NCBI GenBank assembly: GCA_037447655.1
Contig: JBBHKE010002052.1
Coordinates: 499,185 to 563,184, forward strand
DNA length: 64,000 nt
DNA from: Zygnema cylindricum
Taxonomy: Eukaryota; Streptophyta; Zygnematophyceae; Zygnematales; Zygnemataceae
Direction of reading: 5' to 3'
The notes under the pieces: generated by a model
What the model was told of the DNA's origin: nothing
The model's input: the letters and a program-made list of their open reading frames with translations, nothing else
Database searches by the model: none
Program-made: the position numbers and the translations under genes
In this document: positions 51,486 to 62,669 of the stretch, one piece after another
How positions within the stretch are numbered: position 1 is the first letter of the stretch
How the letters are laid out: each line of letters begins with the position of its first letter

Positions 51486-52278
51486 GGGTACTTTCGCATG
51501 TGCTAAAGTTACAGTTATTTTCTGTCGTTTTCCTTCATAACTTAGAAAAAAACGAGAAAATCTGCAGCCGTACCAAAAAAATGAAATTACCACCATACAA
51601 GTTGCGCAACCTTGAAACTTTTGCGTACAGTAGTTTGTTGTATAGCGCGATGTAATTTGTCATCTAGCGCATTTTGACCCATTTTCGCGTCTTCCAGCAC
51701 ATATTCAAACTTTACATCAAATCACTTCGCGAGGTGATTTTAATTATAGTCCAACAAGGTGCGCGAATAGGCAGATGCTGTCGCACGTGTTGGAAGTTTT
51801 TTTAATTTTTGTGCGCGGAGTACCGAAAAAAAAAACCCCACTGCAATTTTCCAGCCTGTGCGTACTGTTTTCCGTGCGCTGATTTATGTACAGGATCCGT
51901 CTTTTAAACACACGTGTCTTCACAAAGACGGCGTAGGAAGAACATTGGTCACCTGTCGGCAAGTGGGATGAAGAAAAAAGAAACCGGAGTTGTTTAAGGG
52001 TTTCGACACGTCAACAATGTGGCGTACGGACATGACGAAGTCACAAAAATTGTATAGCATGCGGAGAGACGCCTCAAATTGAAGTCGAGTGTTGGAAGTT
52101 TCGCCTCATTGTGTGTACCATTTCATTTGTCACATTGTTTCGTACGCGTCTACGTAAGTCACTTTTTTAAGTAACAAGTTACTTGCGTTTACATCCGAAT
52201 GCTCTAGAAGTTGTACGGTGAATCTTCTCTAAAAAACAAAGTAACAAGACTAAGTTTCGGTTACATGCGAAAGTACCC
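51486..52278. mobile_element. PIF/Harbinger-type MITE, family E
   Basis: A 16-bp perfect terminal inverted repeat, GGGTACTTTCGCATGT, is flanked by TAA on both sides (51483-51485 and 52279-52281). It is 793 bp and non-coding. Shared subterminal TTTTCTGTCGTTTTCCT relates it to family D. Confidence 0.85.
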
Positions 52279-52281
52279 TAA

Positions 52282-53024
52282 GGGTGCGTCTATATGTACT
52301 TCAAACTTAAAGAATTTATTTTGTTTTTTAGCGCAGATCTCGCGGACCCGGATTTTGGGTGTCCCTATGTGTACCAAACGAAGTTGTCACTTAAGGGCGT
52401 GACGATTGTAAGCGTCGACAATGCCCGTGACGGCTGTCGACAGTGTACAATCAATGATGACGCACCAAACTGTAAAAAAATTTCTTGGAACGTAGCATAA
52501 CATTGCGTGACATTTGTAGACATGGGATATTGCATGAAAGAGGCGGCGTGTGCGACTTGCACGATTTCGTCAAATGGCATCGGAATTTTTAGACTCCTGG
52601 AATGGAAAAATCGTACTGGACGAAACGCGACAAAAAAAAACAAATTGTGTACTTTGATGGACGCAAACAGACAAAACATAACGAATAGTGTACCTTTCAC
52701 CGTCGCTTGAATTCTTTTGAAATTTTTGTTAAATATTTTACACGTGCGAAGACGTGTTCCTATTTGTTTTTCGGAAAACCTTTGTTTTAAAACACATCGA
52801 CCGTGTGTTTTAAAGAAAAGTTTGGAGATGTCGTTTTTTGGCGTGGTCGTGGGTCAAAAACAAAACACGACAACATGTAGTACATATTAAATTCAATGAT
52901 GACGCAAAATATACTTCTCTTTTTTACTATTTTTATATACGGTTGCAACTTACGCGGTATGGCTCCAAGTTTTAGAGGAAAACGACAGAAAAAAAACCTT
53001 ACTTTGGCACATAGAGACGTACCT
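52282..53024 (-). mobile_element. PIF/Harbinger-type MITE, family D, copy 2 (inverted)
   Basis: It starts GGGTGCGTCTATATG directly after the TAA that ends the preceding MITE and closes with CATAGAGACGTACCT before TAA. The interior is an inverted match of 12010-12788. The terminal C/T changes look like methylated-CpG decay. Confidence 0.78.
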
Positions 53025-53161
53025 TAAAGGAAACAAAACACGTGAAGACACCAAATTTGTTGTACACAGTTTCACAATTCAAGCATTGGTTGTCTCTAAT
53101 GGAGCTCATGGACCCTTTCATAATTTTGAAATTGTTGTTGTTTATGTGAGAGTGATAGCTC

Positions 53162-53357
53162 CACCGCTCATTGTTATTAGTGTTAACAAAACTAATTTGT
53201 TCACGACTTTCTTTTGCCAAAAATCACAAAATAGGGTTAACGACACTATATAAGAACGTTAACTACAATCTGGCACGTCTCTTTGCACTAAATTAGTATT
53301 ATTGATTCTAACTTCCCATTAACACTGATAAATCTTGAACGCTAATAACGATGAGTG
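53162..53357. mobile_element. TA-type MITE, short, divergent
   Basis: The inverted ends CACCGCTCATTGTTATTAG and CTAATAACGATGAG resemble the family terminal repeat, and the interior has GTTAAC and CTAATT words. The boundaries are approximate. Confidence 0.5.
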
Positions 53358-53579
53358 ATAGCCTTCTCCTTTCAAACGCGAAACTTTAAAAGAGAAGTTT
53401 CACACGTGTCCTGTTTACCCACGAAATTAAACATCTGCACACGAAATGAAATACAAACACACGAAATAAAAGCAACGCAAAACGAAATCATGCATTTCGT
53501 TTGTTGACTCATCAAAAATTGACGCGAAATGAAATCGTACGTTTCGACGCCAAACATGAATACTCGAAAAGATAAGGTA

Positions 53580-53720
53580 AAAGGTGAGTAGATTAGGGTT
53601 GGAGTTGAGATTATTTGGGGCGGGGATGAGGCTTGGGGTTCGAGCTCGGTTAAGATTAGGGTCGAGGGTCAGGGTTAAGGTTCTATCTCAGAGTTAGAGC
53701 TTCATCGCGTGCATCGCAGT
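53580..53720. repeat. Degenerate TTAGGGT-like repeats
   Basis: Words such as TTAGGGTTGG, TTAGGGTCGAGG and CAGGGTTAAGG recur. They could be decayed interstitial telomere-type sequence or chance. Confidence 0.3.
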
Positions 53721-53772
53721 TTTTTTTGTCTTGCCAAAATGCCCGGTTAAGAGCAATTTATAAGTTGGGTAG

Positions 53773-54207
53773 ATGGGTTTTTTTTGCCACCTCTCTAGTA
53801 TTTCTTTTGCTTGGTGTTTGAAACGCGTTATGGAGGGTGATTTTTCTGTTTTATATATTTTTGTATTGTTTTCACTTTTTGAAATTCATCAGTACAGAAG
53901 TCGATGGAACTTTTGTTCAGAATCCGATTCAAAAGTGGAGTTGGGAAGCCAGTTCGAATTTGATTTCAAAATAGGACTCGAAATTTTTGACGGATCCTTT
54001 ACCTATACTGGAGGGTTTATGAGTGAATGCATTAGGAGTTGTCCATCAATAGGAAGTGGTAGAAGCCATGGCTCCTCCTATGGTTTTTTGACTAAAGAAG
54101 TTGGGAAAACAACCACACTCAAATCGAAGGTTTGCACTTGGATATGGGACATTGAGCCTGTGGATTTATCTTATCCTTCCTGGGAGCTGGGTTGTTCCAA
54201 CCGATGA
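53773..54207 (+). CDS. Hypothetical ORF of 144 residues
   Basis: The longest frame in a region not explained by repeats. It has a short hydrophobic stretch (L-Y-I-F-V-L-F-S-L-F) and S-F-T-Y-T-G-G-F-M-S-E-C-I-R-S-C. I do not recognise the family, and there is no clear promoter or splice context. It may be an exon, a gene relic or chance. Confidence 0.25.
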   Translation: MGFFCHLSSISFAWCLKRVMEGDFSVLYIFVLFSLFEIHQYRSRWNFCSESDSKVELGSQFEFDFKIGLEIFDGSFTYTGGFMSECIRSCPSIGSGRSHGSSYGFLTKEVGKTTTLKSKVCTWIWDIEPVDLSYPSWELGCSNR

Positions 54208-54954
54208 AGTCAAAAAAATTGGAGTACATAGAGATATGAAAGAGAGTATCGAAACAGAAAAAGGAAAAGAATACATTGTTTGAGTGTGATGAGTGGTTTG
54301 AATTGGAAAATGGAAAAAGAAGTTATGTTGGGTCTATTGGCGGTGGCTTTAGGGGCGCCATCATGTTTTAGTTTTTCATTAGCTCCCATTTCAAAGATTG
54401 TTCTCGTCCCGATCATTTTTGTGACTTGACCGATGTCAAAAATGTTTTGTGGGAACGACAAATTTGCAAAAGTGGTTCGAGCACAAAATATGTATGTTAT
54501 GTGTAGGACACTCTAACAAATATGATTCGTGTGAAGGCAGGAAATTCACCTGCTCTAGCCTCTTAGTATATTAGTTTTGGACAAGTGAATGTCCATTGCA
54601 AGACAAAATATTTATGCATATCGTTTAAGCTGGTTCCTTGGTTTGTATTTGGTCTTGTTATTAAAGACGTTACAAATTTATGGAACATGAATTGCAGATA
54701 TGTACCTCCAGATCTGCTCTATTTTGTCTTTACCCCCTTCACTACGCGACATCTTCTACTCCCCGTAACTATGTACCTCTGGATCTGGCCTGCGGCCGCT
54801 GCCAATAGCACATGCATTCGAAAAACCATTGTGACCCTAAGTCATTACTGGCCCCCCCCATGAATCGCTTGATTCCCCATACCCCCATATAGCGAGTTAT
54901 AAAAGTCATACACACACACAAATACACAATCACTAGGAAAATAAATATATAAAT
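54208..54954. other. No supported gene
   Basis: Small frames only. A CA microsatellite of about 10 units lies near 54910-54926. Confidence 0.35.
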
Positions 54955-56850
54955 AAAATCTCCCGCCCCCTCCCTCCCTCCCATATACCTTACACACAAA
55001 ACCGATGTCACCAAACCCTCCTTCCCCTCTTCCCCCTCCTCTCCCCCCTCTTTCTTTTCCGACATCAAACTTTATGTTATATTGTGGCCCACTACCACTT
55101 TCCCCATCGATCCCACATGGTTCCTTTTCCTCTCCCACATTTTCTCTTTCAATCACCCTCCCAATCCCCATGGCTTCTTTGACTTATTGACCATGTCTGG
55201 AAGCCCTTCTTATTCCCTTCTCCCTCCCCAACCTCCATCCAAACCTCGTAAAGCTTCTAGGCGTTTGGAGTGTCCTGGGTATCACAACCTTTTTGCCGCT
55301 GGGGCCGGTTTTTCCCTTCATACACGGAGTTGTCAACATTGTATAACCCTGGGTGGTCCTTTGTCTATCACCTCTCCTCAATCGTCGTCAACCACACTCC
55401 CGTCCGGCCCCACAGAGGAAGATTGGAATTTCGTCCGTGACTTGGACGTTTTAGGGGCTTTCGATTTGGGAGCCCCCCGCCCGCGATCGTACATTCGTAT
55501 TCCTATGGCCGTCAGAACAATTGTACAAGACGCCCTCCACCTCACTTTGTCCCACATTTCTTCAAACTCAGCATACATTCCTCCTTGGCACCTTCTTCTT
55601 ATGTTCTCTCTTTGGGTGCTAGTCCTTCCAAGTCGTGGAGGGGGTAGTGGGGCTAGAGAAACTATGGCGCGTTGTCGCCAATTCCTTCGTGGTGACTGGA
55701 AGGCCCTCCACACATAGCATGAGGATTGGGTATTGAGCACCTCTTTCATACCACGTCGGCCACCTAGGCCATCAGATGTCCCGACCTCTTATCGTCGAGC
55801 AATTCACTTAGGCCGTGTTGGGGAGCTTTCTTGAGCGGTTCGGGCCCTACAGCCGTTCACCCCTGCCCCCGGATCCTCTTCCACTATTGAGGTCCTTCGA
55901 GCTCTCCACCCCCCTACACCTTCCCCTTTACCCCGTTCCATCCACGCCTTTGAGCCTTCTAAGAATTTTACTTTAGATGGAGAGGTTTTCATTAAGGCTC
56001 TCAACTCTTCTCCTCACCTTTCAGCGGGGGCCCCCTTAGGTAAAGGGTATGAGTTGTTTCGCGATGTTTCGCCCCCTGAATAAGGTGCCCGAGGGCTCGA
56101 TGTGTTTTTTGGAGTATGTTCTCTTATTGCTAGTGGGGATGTTCCCCCTCGGATTTGTGATCTTCTCACGGCGTCCCGCCTTGTGGCAGTCGCCAAACCT
56201 AATGGTGGGATCCGCCCTATTGTCGTGGGAGAGGTTTTATATAGATTGGTGGCTCGTGCGATATGTCTCCAACTTCAACCAACTTTCCATGATTATTTCT
56301 CTCCTCATTAGTTTGGAGTGGTCACGAGAGGGGGTTGTGAGTCCGTGGTCGACGTGATTCGGGCTTTCTTGGATGTACATCCGGATTGGTTGGTCCTTCA
56401 GGTCGACGTTTCCAACGTCTTTAATACGGTGGATCGGAACATGGTTTTTTCAGAGCTTATGGCGGCTCCATCTCCAATTGTCCAATTATTCCCCTTTGTG
56501 AAGGCTTTTTATTATATGATAAGCAACCTTTCCTTCTTGGCCAATGGTGATCTCATTCCTCTCTCCTTTGCGACTGGCACTCGCTAAGGTGACCCTCTCG
56601 GCGGACCTTTGTTCGCCCTCGCCCATTACTGGGCCCTTCGTGCCTCCGCAACCGCCTTCCCTTCTTGCCTTTTCCCCTTCGGTCGCAGATGATACACACA
56701 TCATTAGGCCGAGAGAACAAGTCGTGTTGGCATATACGTTTAGCCGAACTCAACCTTTCAATTCAACCGTCGAAGTGTGTAATTTGGTCTCCTCAAGATA
56801 TTCCACTTTCGTTTACCCCCCCTCCTAGTTTCCAAACCCCTTCTCCCCAT
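54955..56850 (+). pseudogene. Non-LTR retrotransposon, copy B (5' part to mid-RT)
   Basis: The ATG at 55192 starts a protein with a zinc-finger-like segment near its N-terminus (L-E-C-P-G... H-T-R-S-C-Q-H-C), then a linker region and the reverse transcriptase: V-A-K-P-N-G-G-I-R-P-I, V-D-V-S-N-V-F-N-T-V-D (motif A), G-D-P-L-G-G-P-L-F (motif B) and A-D-D-T-H (motif C). Stops occur near 55717, 55832 and 56082 and one replaces the residue before G-D-P-L-G. Similarity to copy C ends near 56850, so the 3' half is missing. Confidence 0.82.
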
Positions 56851-56930
56851 AAAAATAAAATAAGACGTACGGCGTAGTACGGAGAGGTCTGAATTTCTGT
56901 AAACAAGCTCACTTTTCGTCTAATGGAATT

Positions 56931-57067
56931 TCACCCTAAATAAGCGTTATGGAGAAATTACAATTAAACATTTTTTTCATAATGGTGTTGATACACAAAT
57001 TAGCATCAATGACACTAATTTATTATTGATACTAATAATTTGTATAGTCTAATAACGATTCATGGTG
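56931..57067. mobile_element. TA-type MITE remnant
   Basis: The right end CTAATAACGATTCATGGTG followed by TA is clear. A possible left end, CACCCTAAATAAGCG, is at 56931. It lies immediately before another copy. Confidence 0.5.
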
Positions 57068-57079
57068 TACTGGACTGTA

Positions 57080-57619
57080 CACCGCGAATCGTTATTAGTG
57101 TCAAAGTCACTAATTTGGGTTCTTAAAATTTTGATTTTTATTTTCAAATAGGATACATGATTTTATTTTTTCTTTGACGTTAATTAAGGTACTGTACAAA
57201 TTAGAGTAAAGCCCGAAAGTACAATAAAATATAAATAGTGCGGTGTACGGTCGATGTCACTCCGTACATAACTGTACCTTTTCAAGTGAAAATTTATAAA
57301 AAATGAATTAAATCAGATGCGCACGCATAGGAACGTGCGCTCAAAAAAACGGGATTAGTCTGACACGTAAAGTAGTATAGCATGTACGGATATTTTAAAT
57401 TTGCGACGGCGTACGGTTTTTAATATTTTGTACGGATACATGTATTAATGTATATAATCGTACGGCAAATATTCTATTTTTGCTCTTCCCAAATTAGCAT
57501 AAACGCCGAAATTAGAATACACCTTGTTTTTGAAAAAAATCAAATTCTTAATTAGCATCAATTACGGTAAATTTTCTTCAACACTATTTAAACTTTGACA
57601 CTAATAACGATTCGCGGTG
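57080..57619. mobile_element. TA-flanked MITE, long subfamily B, copy 2
   Basis: The ends CACCGCGAATCGTTATTAG and CTAATAACGATTCGCGGTG form a perfect 19-bp inverted repeat with TA on both sides. The interior is homologous to 13447-13965. It is 540 bp. Confidence 0.9.
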
Positions 57620-57834
57620 TAGTGCAAACACTAATACCAATTCGCGGTGACTGTACTTCTGTTTTATGTCAGTACTGTACTTTACTGTACTGTACTGTAG
57701 CACGTACTGCACTTCAACCCGGTATACGTACTATACGCGTAAAATACACTTTGTAATTCAGCACTGTATACCAAAACTCGCACTTTATACATCTATTCTT
57801 TCACTACCCTATTCCTTTCTATTCCCACACCCTG

Positions 57835-57898
57835 ACCCTTAACCTGCCCAACCCTAAAACCTCCAAACCTTAAACCCTAAAACCGTAAACCCCTAAAT
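57835..57898 (+). repeat. Degenerate CCCTAAA-type repeats
   Basis: AACCCTAAAACC, TTAAACCCTAAAACC and AACCCCTAAA follow one another. They resemble plant telomere units or the telo-box often found near plant promoters. Confidence 0.45.
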
Positions 57899-57907
57899 TC
57901 TCACTCC

Positions 57908-58141
57908 ATGGCTGACGTCAGCAACCCGCCTTCCAGTCTGCCACGTGTCATGGCTGCCTCTGACGCCCTGACAGCCGAGCGTCACCTCCGTCACGCCATC
58001 CGTGAGGAGGAGGAACGGCTCCGTACACTTTGTCGTTTTGTGGAAGAGAACAGCGATTTGACACGTGTCATCCAGGAGTTGGTTCAGAAAACGACAAAAC
58101 GAGCCATGGCACGCCCTCGGAAAGCCCCGTGGGTCTCGTGA
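57908..58141 (+). CDS. Small ORF next to telo-box-like repeats
   Basis: The ATG in CTCCATGGCTG starts 77 residues. The middle (H-L-R-H-A-I-R-E-E-E-E-R-L-R) is strongly helical and the C-terminus is basic. It is not part of copies A or B of the neighbouring retrotransposon. A GTGAGA near the stop could be a donor, so this may be a first exon captured or truncated by copy C. The function is unknown. Confidence 0.35.
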   Translation: MADVSNPPSSLPRVMAASDALTAERHLRHAIREEEERLRTLCRFVEENSDLTRVIQELVQKTTKRAMARPRKAPWVS

Positions 58142-58179
58142 GAGGAGATGTAGGGGGGAGGAGGGAGGGGGGGACAGCC

Positions 58180-60960
58180 CCCCTACACCTTCCCCTTTAC
58201 CCCGTTCCATCCACGCCTTTGAGCCTTCTAAGAATTTTACTTTAGATGGAGAGGTTTTCATTAAGGCTCTCAACTCTTCTCCTCACCTTTCAGCGGGGGC
58301 CCCCTTAGGTAAAGGGTATGAGTTGTTTCGCGATGTTTCGCCCCCTGAATAAGGTGCCCGAGGGCTCGATGTGTTTTTTGGAGTATGTTCTCTTATTGCT
58401 AGTGGGGATGTTCCCCCTCGGATTTGTGATCTTCTCACGGCGTCCCGCCTTGTGGCAGTCGCCAAACCTAATGGTGGGATCCGCCATATCGACGTGGGAG
58501 AGGTTTTATATAGATTGGTGGCGCGTGCGATATGTCTCTAGCTCCAACCAGCTTTCCATGATTATATCTCTCCTCATCAGTTTGGAGTGGCCACGAGAGG
58601 GGGTTGTGAGGCCGTGGTCCACGAGATTCGGGCTTTGATGGATGTACATCCGGATTGGTTGGTTCTCCAGGTCGACATTTCCAATGCCTTTAATACGGTG
58701 GATACTAACGTAATTTTTTTAGAGCTTATGGCGGCTCCATCTCCGATTGTCAAATTATTCCCCTTTGTGAGGGCTTTTTATTCTTTACCAAGCAGCCTTT
58801 CCTTCTTGGCCGATGGTGATCTCATTCCTCTCTCCTCTGCGAGTGGCACTCGCGAAGGCGACCGTCTCGGCGGACCTATGTTCGCCCTCGCCCATTACCG
58901 GGCCCTTCGTGCCTTCGCAACCGCTTTCCTTTCTTGCCTTTTCCCTTCGGTCGCAGATGATACGCACATTATTGGGCCCAAAGAACAAGTCGTGTTGGCA
59001 TATGATTTTTTCAAGGAACGTGTAGCCAAACTCAACCTTTCAGTCCAGCCGTCGAAGTGTGTTATTTGGTCACCTCAGAGTATTCCACTTTCCTTTACTC
59101 CCCCTCTTTGGTTTTCAAACCCCTTTCCCCCTCGATGGCATTCGTGTGCTTGGTTGCCCCCTTGGTTCGGATACTTTCGTGACCCAATTCCTTCACGATG
59201 CTTTACAGATAGATTTGGCCCAGGTGGACGACCTTCCTGACCTTCCCGATCCCCAAGTTGCCTTTGCTATGTTAACCAGGTGTTTTCCCCACCGCCTTTC
59301 TTACCTTACTCGTACTCCCACCCCCACCTCGACGTTTGTCTCCTCTCTCTGTGCTTTTAACGATCGCCTCATCGACGTCCTCCACACTTTGTTAGGTCGT
59401 GGGGCATTTGATCGCGAGTCCGGGCCATCGGCCCGCATTCAAGCATCCCTCCCTGTATCTACTCGGGTGTTGGGTCTATTATCGACTACTCTTGTTGCTC
59501 TCGCTGCTTATTTGGGAAGTTGGTGTCTTATTGCCTCTACTATTGTTTCCCATTTCTTGGTTGGGGACACCCCCGTTTTAGCTAGTGTTGTCCCCCAGGT
59601 TTGAGACGGCGTGTTCGCCTTCCATCAATCTCTATTGGACGCGTCACGTTCTCTTCCTCCCCGTGCCTTAGTGGATGTGCCACTTTTCTCCACCCTTGTT
59701 ACAAAATCTGTTGAGCGTGTCCAAGAATCGATTTCCGATCGGGTTGTTGCCTCCATTAAATCCGACCTTCTCAAGGTGCTTCCCTCCGATTCTTCTCGTG
59801 CTTGTCTTCTCTCTTGTGGTGGACCTGGTTCTGGGTCTTTGCTTTTTGCCACACCTATTTTGTCCACTCTCCGATTTTCACCAGCTCAATTTACCATCGC
59901 CCTCCGATTTCGCCTTGGCCTCTCCCGTCCTCCTTTTTTGGGCTCTCTTGTTTGTGCATGTGGTCTTGTCTTGTAGCCCGATGGTGTCTATTTGCTTCGT
60001 TGCTCCCATGGGGGAGATTTGATCAAGGCGCACGACACTATTCGCAACGCCGTTGCGACTATCGCTTCGGAAGGGGGCTTTTCTGTTCGTCGAGGGGTTT
60101 CTCATATTATTCCCTCGCGTCGGATCGATGTTGTTTTGTTTGATGTGCCCGTCAAATCTTCGGTGATATTGTTCTCGCGAACCCAACTTTCAGGAACAGT
60201 TGTTGTTCAGGCGGCTCGACATGTTGGGGTGGCAACTCGTGATGCCGCCATGGGGAAGGAGCGTGATTATGTCCACCGGGACCCTATGGATGACTTTATT
60301 CCGATGGCGGTCGAGATCTTTGGTTGTCTTGGTGTTGCACTGGACGAGTTTCTCTGTACTTATGCACGACGTGCTTTCGAGCGCCGAGGACCTGAGAGCC
60401 CTCCTCCCTCGGTCCTTACTTCTTTTTATCGCCAACACTTATCGGTGGCTTTACAGTGAGTGCAAGCTCCTATAGTGCAATAGCTCCTATAGTGCAAGCT
60501 CCTATGGCTTTACAGTGAGAAGCAAACAAATATATTATTAAAACTATGGTAGAAGCAAACATGTATATGTGCCATCGGTCCTTACTTCTTTTTATCGTCA
60601 ACGTTTATCGGTGGCTTTACAGCGAGTGCATGCTTCTATTATCCTCCGATCGGCTGTTGGGGTTATGGATTGTCGCCGTGTTCCGGAACTCCCTCAACGT
60701 GCTCCCCCAAGTTGGGGGGACTTACGAGGTTGCTTCTCATATATATTTAATTGATTTGGGGTTGGGGTTGTAGTTTTGGTTTTGTGAGTTGCCGTGCTTT
60801 TCATTTTGAGTTTTGGTGCTTTTATTTTCCTTGTTGATTGTTTCCTTTTTTTTGTGTTCCCATCGCTCTATTTGTTTTTTATTGTAGTTTTTCAGTTTTG
60901 GCCATGCCACCCCTTTTGTACCCCCTGACTCAGATGGGTTACCATCGTGCTTTTTAATTT
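58180..60960 (+). pseudogene. Non-LTR retrotransposon, copy C (RT to 3' UTR)
   Basis: The copy lacks the 5' zinc-finger part. From 58182 it parallels copy B, including the same TAA near 58348. Reverse transcriptase motifs are N-A-F-N-T-V-D (A), R-E-G-D-R-L-G-G-P (B) and V-A-D-D-T-H-I-I-G (C). A frameshift lies near 59125; afterwards one frame runs to 60459 with stops at 59602 and 59974. The C-terminal region has H-G-G-D-L-I-K-A-H-D, R-R-I-D-V-V and F-D-V-P-V, which may be a restriction-like endonuclease domain (inference). A roughly 170-bp partial duplication near 60455-60630 precedes the last codons at 60754. Confidence 0.83.
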
Positions 60961-61158
60961 ATTCTGCCACTTTCTTGATTGTATTAGAAAGCGCGATGGT
61001 AAACCATCCGAGTCCAGGGGTACAAAAAGGTTGACATGGCCAAAACTGAAAAACTACAACCAGGGCAAAAAAAAAACAAAGAAAAGGAGCGTGAACACAT
61101 AAAAATTGAGCTTAAAAAAAGGCACTCAAACCCAAAAACAAAAATGCAGCAACATGTC
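60790..61158. repeat. Tail-to-tail inverted 3' UTRs of the non-LTR element
   Basis: Arms 60790-60953 and 60988-61158 are inverted copies around a 34-base centre. The inner 70 bases of each arm (TTCAGTTTTGGCCATG... and inverse) are nearly identical, with more divergence outwards. The right arm is a 3' UTR fragment of a further copy in opposite orientation. Confidence 0.8.
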
Positions 61159-61159
61159 A

Positions 61160-61690
61160 AGCTGATAGAAGTGTTTAAATGCGAACCTGGATATCACAAG
61201 CGAAGTTTCAAAAGTAGTTACCACAGGTGGGATACAAAAACGAAAACAAGGTGGGATTGGCTTCGAATCGAGAAGTTAGTTTCTCATTTTAAAAATTACA
61301 GCTCTTGTTTGACCTCGAATAATTAGTTGATAAGTGTCGGAAAGAAAAGAATTTGGAAAGAAGAAAAAAGAGAGGAAGTTGACGGACTAAAAGAGAGTAA
61401 ACAAGAAGAATAAACGCAATGGTAACAGCAAGGGAGGAGGAGAGGGAAGAAGAAGAGGGGGAAAGGGGAGAGTGAGAGGAGAGAAAGGAGAGGGAACTGT
61501 GGAAAGAAAAGCTAGGGACTGCAGCATTTGGGATAGAGAAGTTAGATAATCAAAAAAGAGGAGGAACACAGAAGGCTGATAAAAGATAGAAGTTTGACCT
61601 AATACCGACAATCCATTTTCATTTCTCCGGGTTTTATAATATGCAGACTTACAATTTTTGAGGCTCCTTTGCAAGCAAGAGACATTACTA
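61160..61690. other. No supported gene; purine-rich block
   Basis: 61330-61510 is G/A-rich with GAGGAGAGGG words. No domain is seen. Confidence 0.4.
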
Positions 61691-61888
61691 CACCATGAAT
61701 GGCTATTAGCATTAATAACACTTTTTAAAATCCAAGTTTCTTCTGCTCCTTCAAACACAAAATAGTGTGCTATTATTACTAAATGCTTGCTTCTTAATGC
61801 TACTGCTTTTTGTGGCCTACAACCGTCCATGTTTACTAAAACAGTGCTCATACTTATTATTTCTTAATGGTATTAGCGATTCAGGGTG
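61691..61888. mobile_element. TA-flanked MITE, short
   Basis: The ends CACCATGAATGGCTATTAG and TATTAGCGATTCAGGGTG are inverted, with TA on both sides (61689-61690 and 61889-61890). It is 198 bp. Confidence 0.82.
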
Positions 61889-61890
61889 TA

Positions 61891-62669
61891 CCAATAATGG
61901 TGGAGGACAATCTACAAAGCCCAAAGACATAATTTTTTTAAAAAGTAACTGAAAGAACCATCTGGATATTAGTAAAACAAAGATGTAAAGCAAACAGACA
62001 AATACGCAAACCACCGATTAAGAGAACAAAGCCGAAATATGAAAAACTTCACTCCTTAAAACTCAGCCCAAGTTGATACCAGTTAACATCACAAACAGTA
62101 CCCCTTGACCATAATACATTCCCCAATAATAATTTCCCAGAAAAGGGAAACGATATGTCTCAAATTCCTGCTTCCTTTCGTCACAATTTGGTATATTTTA
62201 CAAATAAACAAGGATCTACTTTTCCCTTTTGAAGCAGGTGTTCAAGGCCTCGCATATTACTAACTCCATCTCCAACTTTCTTCTTCCATCTCCATCTCCT
62301 TCCTACTGAAAAAAAAAACCCTTTAAATGTTTTTAACCGCATTCCACCCACATTCGATCTAACTAACAACTTATCAGCTGCAATTTTATCCACTTATTGA
62401 CAGTACACTTCGTGAATAAAAACTACAGCCCATCACAAACTCCCCCCTTGAAAAGCAGAACCACTATCATTCCAAACCATACTATTCTTCTGCAAAATCA
62501 ATCCACACTAACCATTCTACACAACCATTCCGTACAATAATCCGGAAAACAACAAACAGAACACCTGGCCCCATGTAGAAAACAAAATGAAGACGAAAGG
62601 ATGGAATCAAATCAAACAGGACCCTTAATTTCCCTAAAAAATGCTAATGTAACCCTGGTTTTTGATAAC
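61891..62669. other. AT-rich DNA without an assigned exon
   Basis: This is downstream of the minus-strand ORF at 62670-63263. Further exons of that gene could be here if the GTATGT near its end is a donor, but none was recognised. Confidence 0.35.

Noticed and set aside
61036-61326. Plus-strand ORF of 96 lysine-rich residues
   Set aside because: Its first half is the antisense of the non-LTR element 3' UTR, so the open frame is a by-product of A-rich sequence.
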